In this document: positions 15,770 to 23,216 of the stretch, piece by piece
Position numbering within the stretch: position 1 is the stretch's first letter
How the letters are laid out: each line of letters opens with the position of its first letter
Assembly (NCBI GenBank): GCA_030532305.1
Contig: JAUNLJ010000012.1
Coordinates: 1 to 48,807, forward strand
Direction of reading: 5' to 3'
Length of the DNA stretch: 48,807 nt
Origin: Tissierellia bacterium
GTDB taxonomy: Bacteria; Bacillota; Clostridia; Tissierellales; Peptoniphilaceae
The notes under the pieces: generated by a model
Database searches by the model: none
What the model saw: only the letters and a program-made list of their open reading frames with translations
Told to the model about the DNA's origin: nothing
Translations under genes and position numbers: made by a program

Positions 15770-16871
15770 GGATCCCCTCCAATAGTTCAAAGACATGGTC
15801 AACATTTCGGTCGTTCTTTCTTTTTAGCTGGTCCCTTTGGCTTAAGAGTCTCCGGCTCTTCTCCCGCCTATCCTGGTAGACTTCCACCAGCATATCGGCC
15901 AGGGCCCGGGTGTTAAAGTCCTCCACCTGGACAGCCTCGCCAATGCCCAGGTCTTCTAAGTGGGAAGACACCTTGGGGTCATAGACCAGGCCCACAGGGG
16001 GGACGGCCTCGGTGACCCCATAGATTAGACCGTGGAGCCGCATGGCTAAAACCAGGTCTGTAGACCCAATTAGGCCCATGACCTCCTGGGCACTATAGTC
16101 CCCCCGGACCACATAAGCGGCCCTCTGGTGGATCATCTTGGCCCTAACTTTTTCTGAAAAATAAAGGTCCTTGGGATAGTGGAGGGGGATAAAGACCAGG
16201 GGAAGGCCCAAGGCTTCATGGACCTGGTCTAGGACATGGGCCAGCTTGGTGGTCAGGGAGGGGGTGGCCTTCCACTCCCTTAGGGCCACCCCAATAGAGG
16301 GGCCATCTTGGGGAATGCCCTCTGCCCTTAAAATCCCCTGGATGACCTCCTGGTCTAGCTTCTTTAAACTATAGACCGGGTCGGCAGTCACCTCCATGGG
16401 GGGACCTTGGACCCCAATGTCTTCCAGGGTCTTTAAAGACCCCTGGTCCCTTAGGGTAATGTAGTCTACCTTGTTTAAAATCTTCCGAGTAAGCCACCGG
16501 TTAAAGGGCCGGTTAATGGGCCCCACCCCATTGGCATAGATGTAGACCTTTTTCTTGTAGCGCTTGGCCTGGGCAATAATGGACAGGTAGTAGTAGAGGG
16601 ACCGGGAGCTGGTCACGTCCTGGAGGAGGGACCCTCCCCCTGAAATTAAAAGGTCCGTTTCCTTAAGGGCCTGGCGGGTGGCTGAAAACTGAAAGCGCTG
16701 GACCCCCTTAATCTGGTAGTTCCTTTGGGTCCTCTTGGGGTTAAAGGAGAGGACAGACAGGTCCAAGCTGGGGTCCCGGTCTCTTAAATTAGACACAATG
16801 GCCTGGAGGATGGCATCATCCCCACTATTGTCAAAGCCATAGTAGCCTGAAAATAAAATTTTGTGGCTCAT
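15747..16871 (-). CDS. csaB: Polysaccharide pyruvyl transferase CsaB
   Basis: This 374-residue enzyme matches CsaB, which adds a pyruvyl ketal from phosphoenolpyruvate to the secondary cell-wall polymer; in SLH-protein bacteria this modification anchors S-layer-type proteins. It starts with the family pattern GYYGFDNSGDDAILQAI. Other matches are ISGGGSLLQD, YANGVGPI and MRLHGLIYG (the conserved Arg-His loop). AGGAGG lies just before the ATG. Flanking GT4 and tagA genes support a lipid-linked wall glycan. No SLH protein lies in the window. Confidence 0.92.
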   Translation of the reverse strand: MSHKILFSGYYGFDNSGDDAILQAIVSNLRDRDPSLDLSVLSFNPKRTQRNYQIKGVQRFQFSATRQALKETDLLISGGGSLLQDVTSSRSLYYYLSIIAQAKRYKKKVYIYANGVGPINRPFNRWLTRKILNKVDYITLRDQGSLKTLEDIGVQGPPMEVTADPVYSLKKLDQEVIQGILRAEGIPQDGPSIGVALREWKATPSLTTKLAHVLDQVHEALGLPLVFIPLHYPKDLYFSEKVRAKMIHQRAAYVVRGDYSAQEVMGLIGSTDLVLAMRLHGLIYGVTEAVPPVGLVYDPKVSSHLEDLGIGEAVQVEDFNTRALADMLVEVYQDRREKSRRLLSQRDQLKRKNDRNVDHVFELLEGIHEENKNF

Positions 16872-16943
16872 TGCCCCCTCCTTTCTCTCCTACTTGGCCT
16901 AGGACCTGCCAGGCCCCGGGCCAGCCCTTGCCTTTTCTTTTGA

Positions 16944-18089
16944 CTAGCTTTCATAACTCCGGCCTTCTCTCTTTAAAATCTCCCCATAGATTTTTTCATG
17001 GGTGGCGCTCATGGCCTCTGAAGAGAAATGCTCTTTAACATGGTCATAGAGTCTTTGGCCCATGGCCTCTAGGGCCTGGGGGTCCTCCTGGATCTTGACC
17101 AAGACCTGGGCTAGGGCCTGGCTGTCTCCAGGAGGAAAGAAGAGGGCCCCCTTACTATCTCCAGCCATCTCCCGGATCCCCCCTACATCAGAAGAAATAA
17201 AGGGCTTTTTCATCTTGGCCCCCTCTAAAAGGGCATAGGGGAAAGACTCGCTCTTAGAGGTAAGGAGGTTTAGGTCTACAGCGTTAAAAAGGCTAAAAGG
17301 GTCCCTTATTTGGCCGATAAAGGAGACTACATCGGATAGGTCCTCTTCCTGGACCCTTTGGTTTAAATAGTCCCTTTCTGGCCCCTGGCCCGCTAAAATA
17401 AAGTGGACCCTCCCCCTTAAAAGGTCCCCCACCTGGCTGATGGCCTCTATGAGGCTCCTGTGGTCCTTAACCAGGTCCAGCCGGGCAGCCATCCCCACCA
17501 AGACCTGGTCCCTATAGGCTTCTAGCTGGTGCCGGGCCAAGAAGTCCTCCCGGGACAGGTAGGTCTCCTCCCGGGAGAAGTCCAGGCCATTATAGCCCAC
17601 AAAGATCTGGTCTTTGGGAAAGCCCCTTTCCACCATCATGTCCTTAAAGTTTTGGGTAATGGCTATATAGTAGTTAAAGCGCTTTAGGGCAAAGCCGTTA
17701 AGGGGGGTAAAGATTAGGTTTTTAGCTAGGCTATCCTTAAAATCCAGCCTATAGTCAGAGTGGAGGGTGGTAAGCATGGGAGTCTCTATCTTGTTTCGGA
17801 TAAAGAGGGCATTAAAATTAGCCCGGGCCCCGTGGCAGTGGACCAGGTCATAGCCCTCTCTTTTTATGTCTTCCACCACCCCATCCATGGCCCCTAGGTC
17901 AAAGCGGCTCTTTTGCTCCACCACTTGGATGGGGATTCCCAAGGCCTTGGCATCCTCATAAAAACTTCCCCGGATAAAACAAATTATCCTTGCATCGACA
18001 TGTCCTTGTAAACCCTTCATTAGGGAAAAGAGATGGGTCTTGGCCCCACCTGTATCTCCTCCACTAATGAGATGAAGTAGCTTGATCAT
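16944..18089 (-). CDS. Glycosyltransferase family 4
   Basis: This 381-residue GT-B fold enzyme has the glycine-rich N-terminal loop ISGGDTGGAKTHL, the acceptor-domain motif HCHGARAN and a GT4 donor-domain glutamate motif (SKSESFPYALLEGAKMKKP, an EX7E-type signature). It would transfer a sugar from a nucleotide sugar to a growing wall or capsule glycan at the cytoplasmic membrane face. AAGGAG precedes the ATG. It is the first gene of the unit with csaB, tagA and tkt. The donor and acceptor sugars cannot be named. Confidence 0.9.
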   Translation of the reverse strand: MIKLLHLISGGDTGGAKTHLFSLMKGLQGHVDARIICFIRGSFYEDAKALGIPIQVVEQKSRFDLGAMDGVVEDIKREGYDLVHCHGARANFNALFIRNKIETPMLTTLHSDYRLDFKDSLAKNLIFTPLNGFALKRFNYYIAITQNFKDMMVERGFPKDQIFVGYNGLDFSREETYLSREDFLARHQLEAYRDQVLVGMAARLDLVKDHRSLIEAISQVGDLLRGRVHFILAGQGPERDYLNQRVQEEDLSDVVSFIGQIRDPFSLFNAVDLNLLTSKSESFPYALLEGAKMKKPFISSDVGGIREMAGDSKGALFFPPGDSQALAQVLVKIQEDPQALEAMGQRLYDHVKEHFSSEAMSATHEKIYGEILKREGRSYES

Positions 18090-18188
18090 CTTATCTCCTT
18101 CACTAATTTGGCCACTGGCTGTAAACGTCCTACTTTAGTTTAACATATTTTTTTAACCAGGGGTATGCCTTTATCAAGGCATATAAAT

Positions 18189-18216
18189 AAGCACGAAGAA
18201 AATCTCCCCCGTGCTT
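18189..18216 (-). terminator. Terminator of mazF
   Basis: AAGCACG and CGTGCTT (minus strand) form a 7-bp stem with a 14-nt loop, followed by ATTTATAT. It lies about 20 nt after the toxin stop codon. Confidence 0.65.
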
Positions 18217-18234
18217 ACCTATTATGTAGTCGAC

Positions 18235-18582
18235 CTATCGACTAAGTCCCAGACTTGTCTTTATAGCTTTATCAATACTTCTTAAGGTCTCCTCATCAAA
18301 GTGACCTATTTTTTCTCGGAGTCTCGTCTTATCTATGGTCCGGATCTGCTCCAAGAGAATAACTGAATTTTTAGGCAAATCCGTTCTTTTGGCAGAGACT
18401 GGGACGTGAGTGGGTAACTTGGCTTTATTTGATCGAGAGGTGATAGCGGCAATAATAGTGGTTGGCGAATACTTATTGCCTATATCGTTTTGCACGATGA
18501 CCACAGGCCTAACGCCTCCTTGTTCTGAGCCAACTACAGGACTAAGGTCTGCATAGTATAGCTCTCCTCGTTTTACTATCAT
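18235..18582 (-). CDS. MazF/PemK-family endoribonuclease toxin (EndoA/NdoA-like)
   Basis: This 115-residue protein closely matches Bacillus EndoA, a ribosome-independent mRNA interferase. It keeps the catalytic residues known from EndoA, Arg25 in [12 protein letters not shown] and Thr48 in AAITSRSN. The later [20 protein letters not shown] stretch is also conserved. In most Firmicutes an EndoAI-type antitoxin gene lies directly upstream. Here only 50 bp separate the start codon from the 3' end of the acpS-nnrD gene, and no small ORF fits. The gene has its own near-consensus promoter and its own terminator. It is more AT-rich than its neighbours. Confidence 0.95.
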   Translation of the reverse strand: MIVKRGELYYADLSPVVGSEQGGVRPVVIVQNDIGNKYSPTTIIAAITSRSNKAKLPTHVPVSAKRTDLPKNSVILLEQIRTIDKTRLREKIGHFDEETLRSIDKAIKTSLGLSR

Positions 18583-18617
18583 ATATCACTTCCTCTACTT
18601 AGAGAACTCCGACCTTT

Positions 18618-18646
18618 ATTATACTATGATTCTTAGCATCCGTCAA
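18618..18646 (-). promoter_or_regulatory. Near-consensus promoter of mazF
   Basis: TTGACG (18641-18646) and TATAAT (18618-18623) on the minus strand are spaced by exactly 17 bp. The -35 lies inside the 3' end of the acpS-nnrD coding region. The predicted start leaves a leader of roughly 28 nt with GAGGAAGTGAT as ribosome binding site. Confidence 0.88.
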
Positions 18647-19820
18647 TTTGCCCATAGAAAATTCCCAGGGCCTGGGGAAGCTTGTCTATAATATGGCTGG
18701 CCACCATCCCATTCATGGTCCTCTCCTGGGCGGCCAGGTCTCCGGCTAGACCGTGGAGGTAGGCTCCCAGGCAGGCCCCCTCATAGGCTCCTAGCCCCTG
18801 GGCCAAAAGCCCCAGGATAATCCCTGTTAGGGTGTCCCCACTGCCGGCCGTGGCTAGGCCTGGGTTGCCGGTGGGGTTGGTGTAGGTCCTCTTGCCATCG
18901 GTGACCAGGGTCCCTGGCCCCTTTAAGAGGACCACAGCCCCCAGGTCCCGGGCCACAGCCTGGGCCACGGCCTCCCGGTGGTCTTGGATCTCTTGGGGGC
19001 TAAGTCCCGTTAAACGGGCCATCTCCCCCAGGTGGGGAGTCAGGACTGTGGGGGCCTGTCTATCCCGTAAAAGGGCCTTGTCCCGGGCCAAAAGACTAAG
19101 GGCATCGGCATCGCAGACTATTTTTTTATCCAGGGCCAGGACCCTTTTTAAAAGCCTGGCCTGGGCCTCTCCCTTTCCCAGGCCGGGGCCTATGGCCAGG
19201 GCATCTAGGCCCTTTAAAAAGGCCGCCTCTTCCTCTTCCTTCTCAAAGGCCAGGGCAATCTCCTCCACATATTTTAGGCTCATAAGGGGAAGGAGGTCCT
19301 TGGGAAGGATGTGGTAGCTATAGCCGGCCCCCACCCTTAGGGCAGACCGGGTGGCTAAAAAGGCAGACCCCAGCATGCCCAGCTGGCCCCCATAGAGGCC
19401 GGCCCGGCCCCGGGTCCCCTTGTGGTCCTCCTCTTTGGGATAGGGAAAGGCCTCCCGTAAAAAGGCCGGGACCTCCCCCCTTGGCCCTCCCATCTCTTTT
19501 TTAGCCAGGGCTATGGCCAGGCCCCCATCATGGCTAATGGAAAGCAGGTAGGTCTCATTTTTCCAAAGGCCATAGGGCCTGCCTCGTCTGTCATGGCGGA
19601 CTTCTATATTTTTTATCCCCATCTTAAAAAGCCCCAGGCCCTGGGCCTTGGCTATGGCCTCCTTGGCGGCTATTATCCCAGCCAGGCTCCTGGGGGCCCA
19701 GGCTTTTTTCCTTAAATAAGCCTGCTCCTCTGGGGTGAAGGCTCTTTCTATAAAGGCCCTCCCCCGTCTTTCAAGAATGGCCTCTAGTCTTTTTACTTCC
19801 AGGACATCTATTCCGATCAT
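18633..19820 (-). CDS. Bifunctional holo-ACP synthase / ADP-dependent NAD(P)H-hydrate dehydratase fusion
   Basis: This is a two-domain protein of 395 residues. Residues 1-118 are AcpS (MIGIDVLEVKRL, later FTPEEQAY and IIAAKEAIAKAQG), which loads 4'-phosphopantetheine onto acyl carrier protein. Residues 130-395 are the NnrD/YjeF C-terminal domain (TPHLGEMARLTG, NPGLATAGSGDTLTG), which repairs hydrated NAD(P)H using ADP. The epimerase domain (NnrE) that usually accompanies NnrD is absent; AcpS occupies its place. I chose the ATG at 19820 because AGGAGGGAG precedes it; the upstream extension contains the promoter. It is divergent from tyrS and is followed by mazF. Confidence 0.93.
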   Translation of the reverse strand: MIGIDVLEVKRLEAILERRGRAFIERAFTPEEQAYLRKKAWAPRSLAGIIAAKEAIAKAQGLGLFKMGIKNIEVRHDRRGRPYGLWKNETYLLSISHDGGLAIALAKKEMGGPRGEVPAFLREAFPYPKEEDHKGTRGRAGLYGGQLGMLGSAFLATRSALRVGAGYSYHILPKDLLPLMSLKYVEEIALAFEKEEEEAAFLKGLDALAIGPGLGKGEAQARLLKRVLALDKKIVCDADALSLLARDKALLRDRQAPTVLTPHLGEMARLTGLSPQEIQDHREAVAQAVARDLGAVVLLKGPGTLVTDGKRTYTNPTGNPGLATAGSGDTLTGIILGLLAQGLGAYEGACLGAYLHGLAGDLAAQERTMNGMVASHIIDKLPQALGIFYGQIDGC

Positions 19821-19840
19821 CTTACTCCCTCCTATTTTAT

Positions 19841-19869
19841 AGTATAAATCATCAGATAATAATTGACAA
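19841..19869 (-). promoter_or_regulatory. Promoter of acpS-nnrD
   Basis: TTGTCA (19864-19869) and TATACT (19841-19846) on the minus strand are 17 bp apart. The -35 overlaps the tyrS -35 on the other strand. Confidence 0.8.
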
Positions 19870-19892
19870 AGGCTAAGTAAGTCTTGTATGAT
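19863..19892 (+). promoter_or_regulatory. Promoter of the tyrS T-box leader
   Basis: TTGACA (19863-19868) and TATGAT (19887-19892) are spaced by 18 bp. Transcription would begin near 19899, at the 5' edge of the T-box leader. Confidence 0.85.
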
Positions 19893-19899
19893 AATAAGG

Positions 19900-20062
19900 G
19901 TTAATTGAATAGACACGATGACGATATCCAGTAGCATTCCCATGCGAATTACAATATTTGAGTGTCCTAGAGTTAGAAAATAAGGCGCAAGCAAAAAAAG
20001 GTGGTACCACGTTGGTAAAACGTCCTTTTGACTTGGGCCCTTTTTATTTATTTTTAAGGAGG
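19900..20062 (+). promoter_or_regulatory. T-box leader (tyrosine-specific) of tyrS
   Basis: The conserved T-box AAGGTGGTACCACG lies at 19998-20011. The antiterminator-type fold pairs AAAAGG (19996-20001) with CCTTTT (20024-20029) and ACGT with ACGT. Stem I is short: GACAC (19912-19916) pairs with GTGTC (19962-19966), and a small GCAT/ATGC hairpin caps it. The specifier is TAC at 19950-19952, matching tRNA-Tyr. No convincing transcription terminator follows. Instead TCCTT (20023-20027) can pair with the tyrS Shine-Dalgarno AAGGA (20056-20060), which suggests translational control. Confidence 0.88.
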
Positions 20063-20068
20063 CTATTT

Positions 20069-21301
20069 ATGACAGAAAACGTATTTGATTTTTTACAAAG
20101 AAGGGGCTATCTAGACCAGGCCACCTATCCTGAGGAACTAAGGGAAAAACTAGGCAAGGAATCTCTTACTTTTTATATTGGCTTTGATGCCACTGCCGAT
20201 TCCCTAACCCTAGGCCACTACCTACAAATTAAGGTTATGCAGCACCTACAACGGGCTGGCCACAGGCCCATTGCCCTCCTAGGGGGTGGAACCACCATGA
20301 TTGGGGACCCCTCTGGCCGGACCGACATGCGGCAACTCATGAATAAGGAACGGATTGACCACAATGCCCTCTGCTTTAAAAATCAACTGTCTAAACTCCT
20401 AGACTTTTCTGAGGGCAAGGCTATCTTTGAAAATAATGCCGACTGGCTTTTAAACCTAAACTTCCTGGACTTTATGCGGGAAATTGGGGTCCATTTTTCT
20501 GTAAACCGGATGCTGACCTTGGACGCCTACAAGAATCGGATGGAAGAGGGGCTGACCTTCTTTGAATTTTCCTACATCCTTATGCAGTCCTATGACTTCC
20601 TCTACCTCTACAGAAAACACCACTGTACCCTACAAATTGGGGGGTCTGACCAATGGTCCAACATGCTGGGGGGCTATGAACTGGTTCGCCGGATAGAAGA
20701 TGACCGGGTCTACTCCATGACCTTCCAACTTTTAACCACAGCTGATGGGGTCAAGATGGGCAAGACCCAATCTGGAGCCATCTGGCTAAATCCTGAAAAG
20801 ACTTCTCCCTATGACATGTACCAATATATGCGTAATGTAGATGACCGGGATGTTATTAAATTTATGAACCTCTTAACAGACCTAAGCGATGAAGAAATTG
20901 CCCAGTACGCCAAACTAGAAGGGGCCGACATCAACCAGGCCAAGGAAAGACTGGCTTGGGAAATTGTCAAGGATATCCACTCCCAGGAGGAAGCGGACAA
21001 GGCCCAAAACGCGGCCCGGGCCCTCTTTGACCAGGGGGGTGTCTCCAAGGACATGCCTACTTCTGAAATTAGCCAGACTGAACTTGGGGAGGGCTTAAAT
21101 CTCATTGACCTCCTCCTAAAGGCCGAGCTTGTGGCCTCTTCTTCTGAAGGCCGCCGGCTCATTAAGCAGGGAGGAATTACCGTGGCCGGTGAAAAGGCCA
21201 CCAGCCATGACCAGGTCATTGGCCCCAAGGACTTTGACGACAAGAAGACCCTCCATGTAAAGAAGGGGAAGAAAAACCACCACCTCTTTAAATTAGTTTA
21301 A
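20069..21301 (+). CDS. tyrS: Tyrosyl-tRNA synthetase
   Basis: This 410-residue class I synthetase charges tRNA-Tyr. The Rossmann core has the HIGH-like motif TLGHYL after YIGFDATADS, and the KMSKS loop reads KMGKT. A C-terminal S4 RNA-binding domain (EGRRLIKQGGITVAGEK) is complete. The ATG at 20069 follows AAGGAGG at 20056-20062; an in-frame upstream extension lies within the T-box leader and is not translated in a normal reading. Expression is controlled by uncharged tRNA-Tyr through the leader. A shared bidirectional terminator separates it from the RNase G gene. Confidence 0.97.
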   Translation: MTENVFDFLQRRGYLDQATYPEELREKLGKESLTFYIGFDATADSLTLGHYLQIKVMQHLQRAGHRPIALLGGGTTMIGDPSGRTDMRQLMNKERIDHNALCFKNQLSKLLDFSEGKAIFENNADWLLNLNFLDFMREIGVHFSVNRMLTLDAYKNRMEEGLTFFEFSYILMQSYDFLYLYRKHHCTLQIGGSDQWSNMLGGYELVRRIEDDRVYSMTFQLLTTADGVKMGKTQSGAIWLNPEKTSPYDMYQYMRNVDDRDVIKFMNLLTDLSDEEIAQYAKLEGADINQAKERLAWEIVKDIHSQEEADKAQNAARALFDQGGVSKDMPTSEISQTELGEGLNLIDLLLKAELVASSSEGRRLIKQGGITVAGEKATSHDQVIGPKDFDDKKTLHVKKGKKNHHLFKLV

Positions 21302-21324
21302 GTAAAAACCTGGACCTAAACCAT

Positions 21325-21365
21325 AAAAAAGTCTAATTTGCCATCCGGCAGATTAGACTTTTTTT
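21325..21365. terminator. Bidirectional terminator between tyrS and RNase G
   Basis: AAAAAAGTCTAATTTGCC (21325-21342) pairs with 21347-21364 around an ATCC loop, with one G:U pair. A and T runs flank it on both sides, so it can end tyrS (+) and the long mre-rng unit (-). Confidence 0.92.
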
Positions 21366-21385
21366 CTTCTTCTTATTTATTTTTT

Positions 21386-22534
21386 CTAGTCCTTTTTTCT
21401 ATGTCTTAGATTTTGGATCCTTTTAGGCAGGCTGTCCTTGGCCCTCTGCCTGGATATTTCAAAAAGCCCCATCTGGGTATAGCCAAAGACCTGGCTCTTT
21501 AGGGGGTCTCCCTTAAAAAAGCCCTCCACCCGGTCCTTGAGGACTTTGGGGTCCCGGTTACTTTCTAGAAAGTCCACCACAAACATGCCACTTAAGTTCC
21601 TTAGGCGGATTTGCTTGACTAGGGCCTGGGCTGCCAGGTCGTTGGTTTCATCAGCCAGGCTGGAAAAGTCCTTGCCCCCTGTTTTTTTGCCGGAGTTCAC
21701 GTCAATCACCGTTAGAGCCTCGGTCTGGTCAATGACAATATTGGCCCCGTTTTTTAGGGGGACCTGGTTGACAAAGAGGTCGTCAATCTGCCGCCTAAAG
21801 ACCCCGGTCCCCTGGATGGTAAAGTCCGGGTCATAGATCACCAGGTCTTTTTTTAAGCCCCGGGCCAAAAGGTCCTTGTAGCTGGCCCGGCTATTGGTTA
21901 CTAGGGGAAGGGAGGCCTCTCGATCTAGGAGGAAGGACTCGTAGGGATCCCGGCTTAGAAGGAGCTTGGGGGTGGGTAGGAAGTTTCTCTCCCGTCTTAG
22001 GGCCTCCACTTGGTCTAGAAGGGCCTTTAGCTCTTGGTCTAAAAGGGCCGGGGCCTTGCCCTGGGCCGAAGTCCTAATAATAAGACCCAGGGGGAGGTTT
22101 TTAGACCGGCCCCAGGCCTCTAGCCGGTCCCTTTCCCCTCCCCTATCTAATTTTTTAGACAGCTTGATCCCCTGGCTCTTGGGTAGGAGGACCAGGTCCT
22201 CCCCCTTGATACTAATGTCCATGGAAACCGTGGCCCCCTTGTCTCCCAAGGGGGTCTTTTTGACTTCCACAAAGATGGTGTCCCCGGCCTTGAGGCCCTC
22301 CTTGTTTTCTGGCCGCATAAATTTTTTGGGCAGGAAGGCATTGGTCTTAAAACCAATATCCACAAAGGCACACTCCATCCCCTCTAGGACCTTGTCCACC
22401 CGGGCCCGGTAGATGTTGCCTACCCACTGGTTGTCTTCTAAAAGCTCCAGCCGGGTCAGGTCCTCTCCCTCTACCTGGCCTAAAAAGTCCATGTCTCCCC
22501 GGTCTATAAAGTCAAACCTATCTAAATTAACCAT
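21386..22534 (-). CDS. rng: Ribonuclease E/G family protein, short form
   Basis: This 382-residue endoribonuclease-type protein has an N-terminal S1-like segment (NIYRARVDKVLEGMECAFVDIG) and the RNase E/G catalytic core. The metal-binding aspartates lie in TEALTVIDVNSGKKTGG and MFVVDFLES. It ends soon after FEISRQRAKDSL. The CPxCxG zinc-link that joins RNase E/G dimers, normally just after this point, is missing, so the protein is about 100 residues shorter than E. coli RNase G. The start at 22534 has GAGGGTGA at good spacing; an upstream in-frame ATG at 22558 is weaker. It overlaps the DUF2344 gene by 8 nt. Confidence 0.9.
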   Translation of the reverse strand: MVNLDRFDFIDRGDMDFLGQVEGEDLTRLELLEDNQWVGNIYRARVDKVLEGMECAFVDIGFKTNAFLPKKFMRPENKEGLKAGDTIFVEVKKTPLGDKGATVSMDISIKGEDLVLLPKSQGIKLSKKLDRGGERDRLEAWGRSKNLPLGLIIRTSAQGKAPALLDQELKALLDQVEALRRERNFLPTPKLLLSRDPYESFLLDREASLPLVTNSRASYKDLLARGLKKDLVIYDPDFTIQGTGVFRRQIDDLFVNQVPLKNGANIVIDQTEALTVIDVNSGKKTGGKDFSSLADETNDLAAQALVKQIRLRNLSGMFVVDFLESNRDPKVLKDRVEGFFKGDPLKSQVFGYTQMGLFEISRQRAKDSLPKRIQNLRHRKKD

Positions 22535-23216
22535 GGATTTCTTCACCCTCTTGGTCATAGGCCCTCAGTCTCTTGATTTGGACCAGGTCGGAGTCAAAGT
22601 CCTGGCTGGAAAAATCCTGGAGGGCCTTAAGGAAACGGTCCGGCCTTAGGTTGCCCCCTTCGCCTGCCTTAAATCGGCCATAAAGGGTGATTTCTGGCCT
22701 TGTCCTATCTAGGGCCACCTTCACAATAAGGGGCTTAATATCCTCCTGGACCTGGATTTTTTTCTTGCCCTTTTTCCGGGTCCGGGTCACAGGCAGGGCC
22801 CCCGCCCCCTTCATCTTTTCTAGGCCCTCTTCTAAGACCTCCCAAGAGAGACCTGCCTCCTGGGGAAAGACCAGCTCGTAGTCCATTTCTTCCACCCGGG
22901 CAAAGACCGACTTGGGGTCAAAGTCCTTGTAGACGGCCTGGATCCTTAGGCCCTTGGGCAGGCTCTGGTTGAGGTCCTCTTTTAACTTCTTGTGGTCGTA
23001 GCTATCCTCCACCTCTATGTCCATGGTTTCAGATTCGGACTCCATGCCCAAGGAAAGGGGGATGGCGATACTCATCTTGGGATGGGGGTGGTAGCCTTGG
23101 GAATAGAGGAGGGGGACCCGGGCCCTTTGCAGGCTCCTTTGAAAGAGCCGCATGGTATCCAAATGGGAGATAAATTTAATGGGTCCCAGCTTACTAAATT
23201 CTAGTCTTAGCTTCAA
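22527..23216 (-). CDS. TIGR03936 family radical SAM-associated protein (DUF2344)
   Basis: This roughly 229-residue protein matches DUF2344, which typically sits between a TIGR03960 radical SAM protein and RNase G. The motifs FSKLGPIKFISHLDTMRLFQ and YSQGYHPHPKMSIAIPLSLG are diagnostic. A role in RNA or tRNA modification is assumed from context only. Family members begin M-R/K-L-R, so I placed the start at TTG 23216, giving LKLRLEF with GGGGTG upstream. An in-frame ATG at 23237 lacks a ribosome binding site. The start lies inside the end of the radical SAM gene, implying coupled translation. Confidence 0.85.
   Translation of the reverse strand: MKLRLEFSKLGPIKFISHLDTMRLFQRSLQRARVPLLYSQGYHPHPKMSIAIPLSLGMESESETMDIEVEDSYDHKKLKEDLNQSLPKGLRIQAVYKDFDPKSVFARVEEMDYELVFPQEAGLSWEVLEEGLEKMKGAGALPVTRTRKKGKKKIQVQEDIKPLIVKVALDRTRPEITLYGRFKAGEGGNLRPDRFLKALQDFSSQDFDSDLVQIKRLRAYDQEGEEIHG

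Noticed and set aside
19821..19994. N-terminal extension of AcpS-NnrD
   Set aside because: The extra residues are hydrophobic and unrelated to AcpS, and the region contains the divergent promoters. AGGAGGGAG precedes the ATG at 19820.
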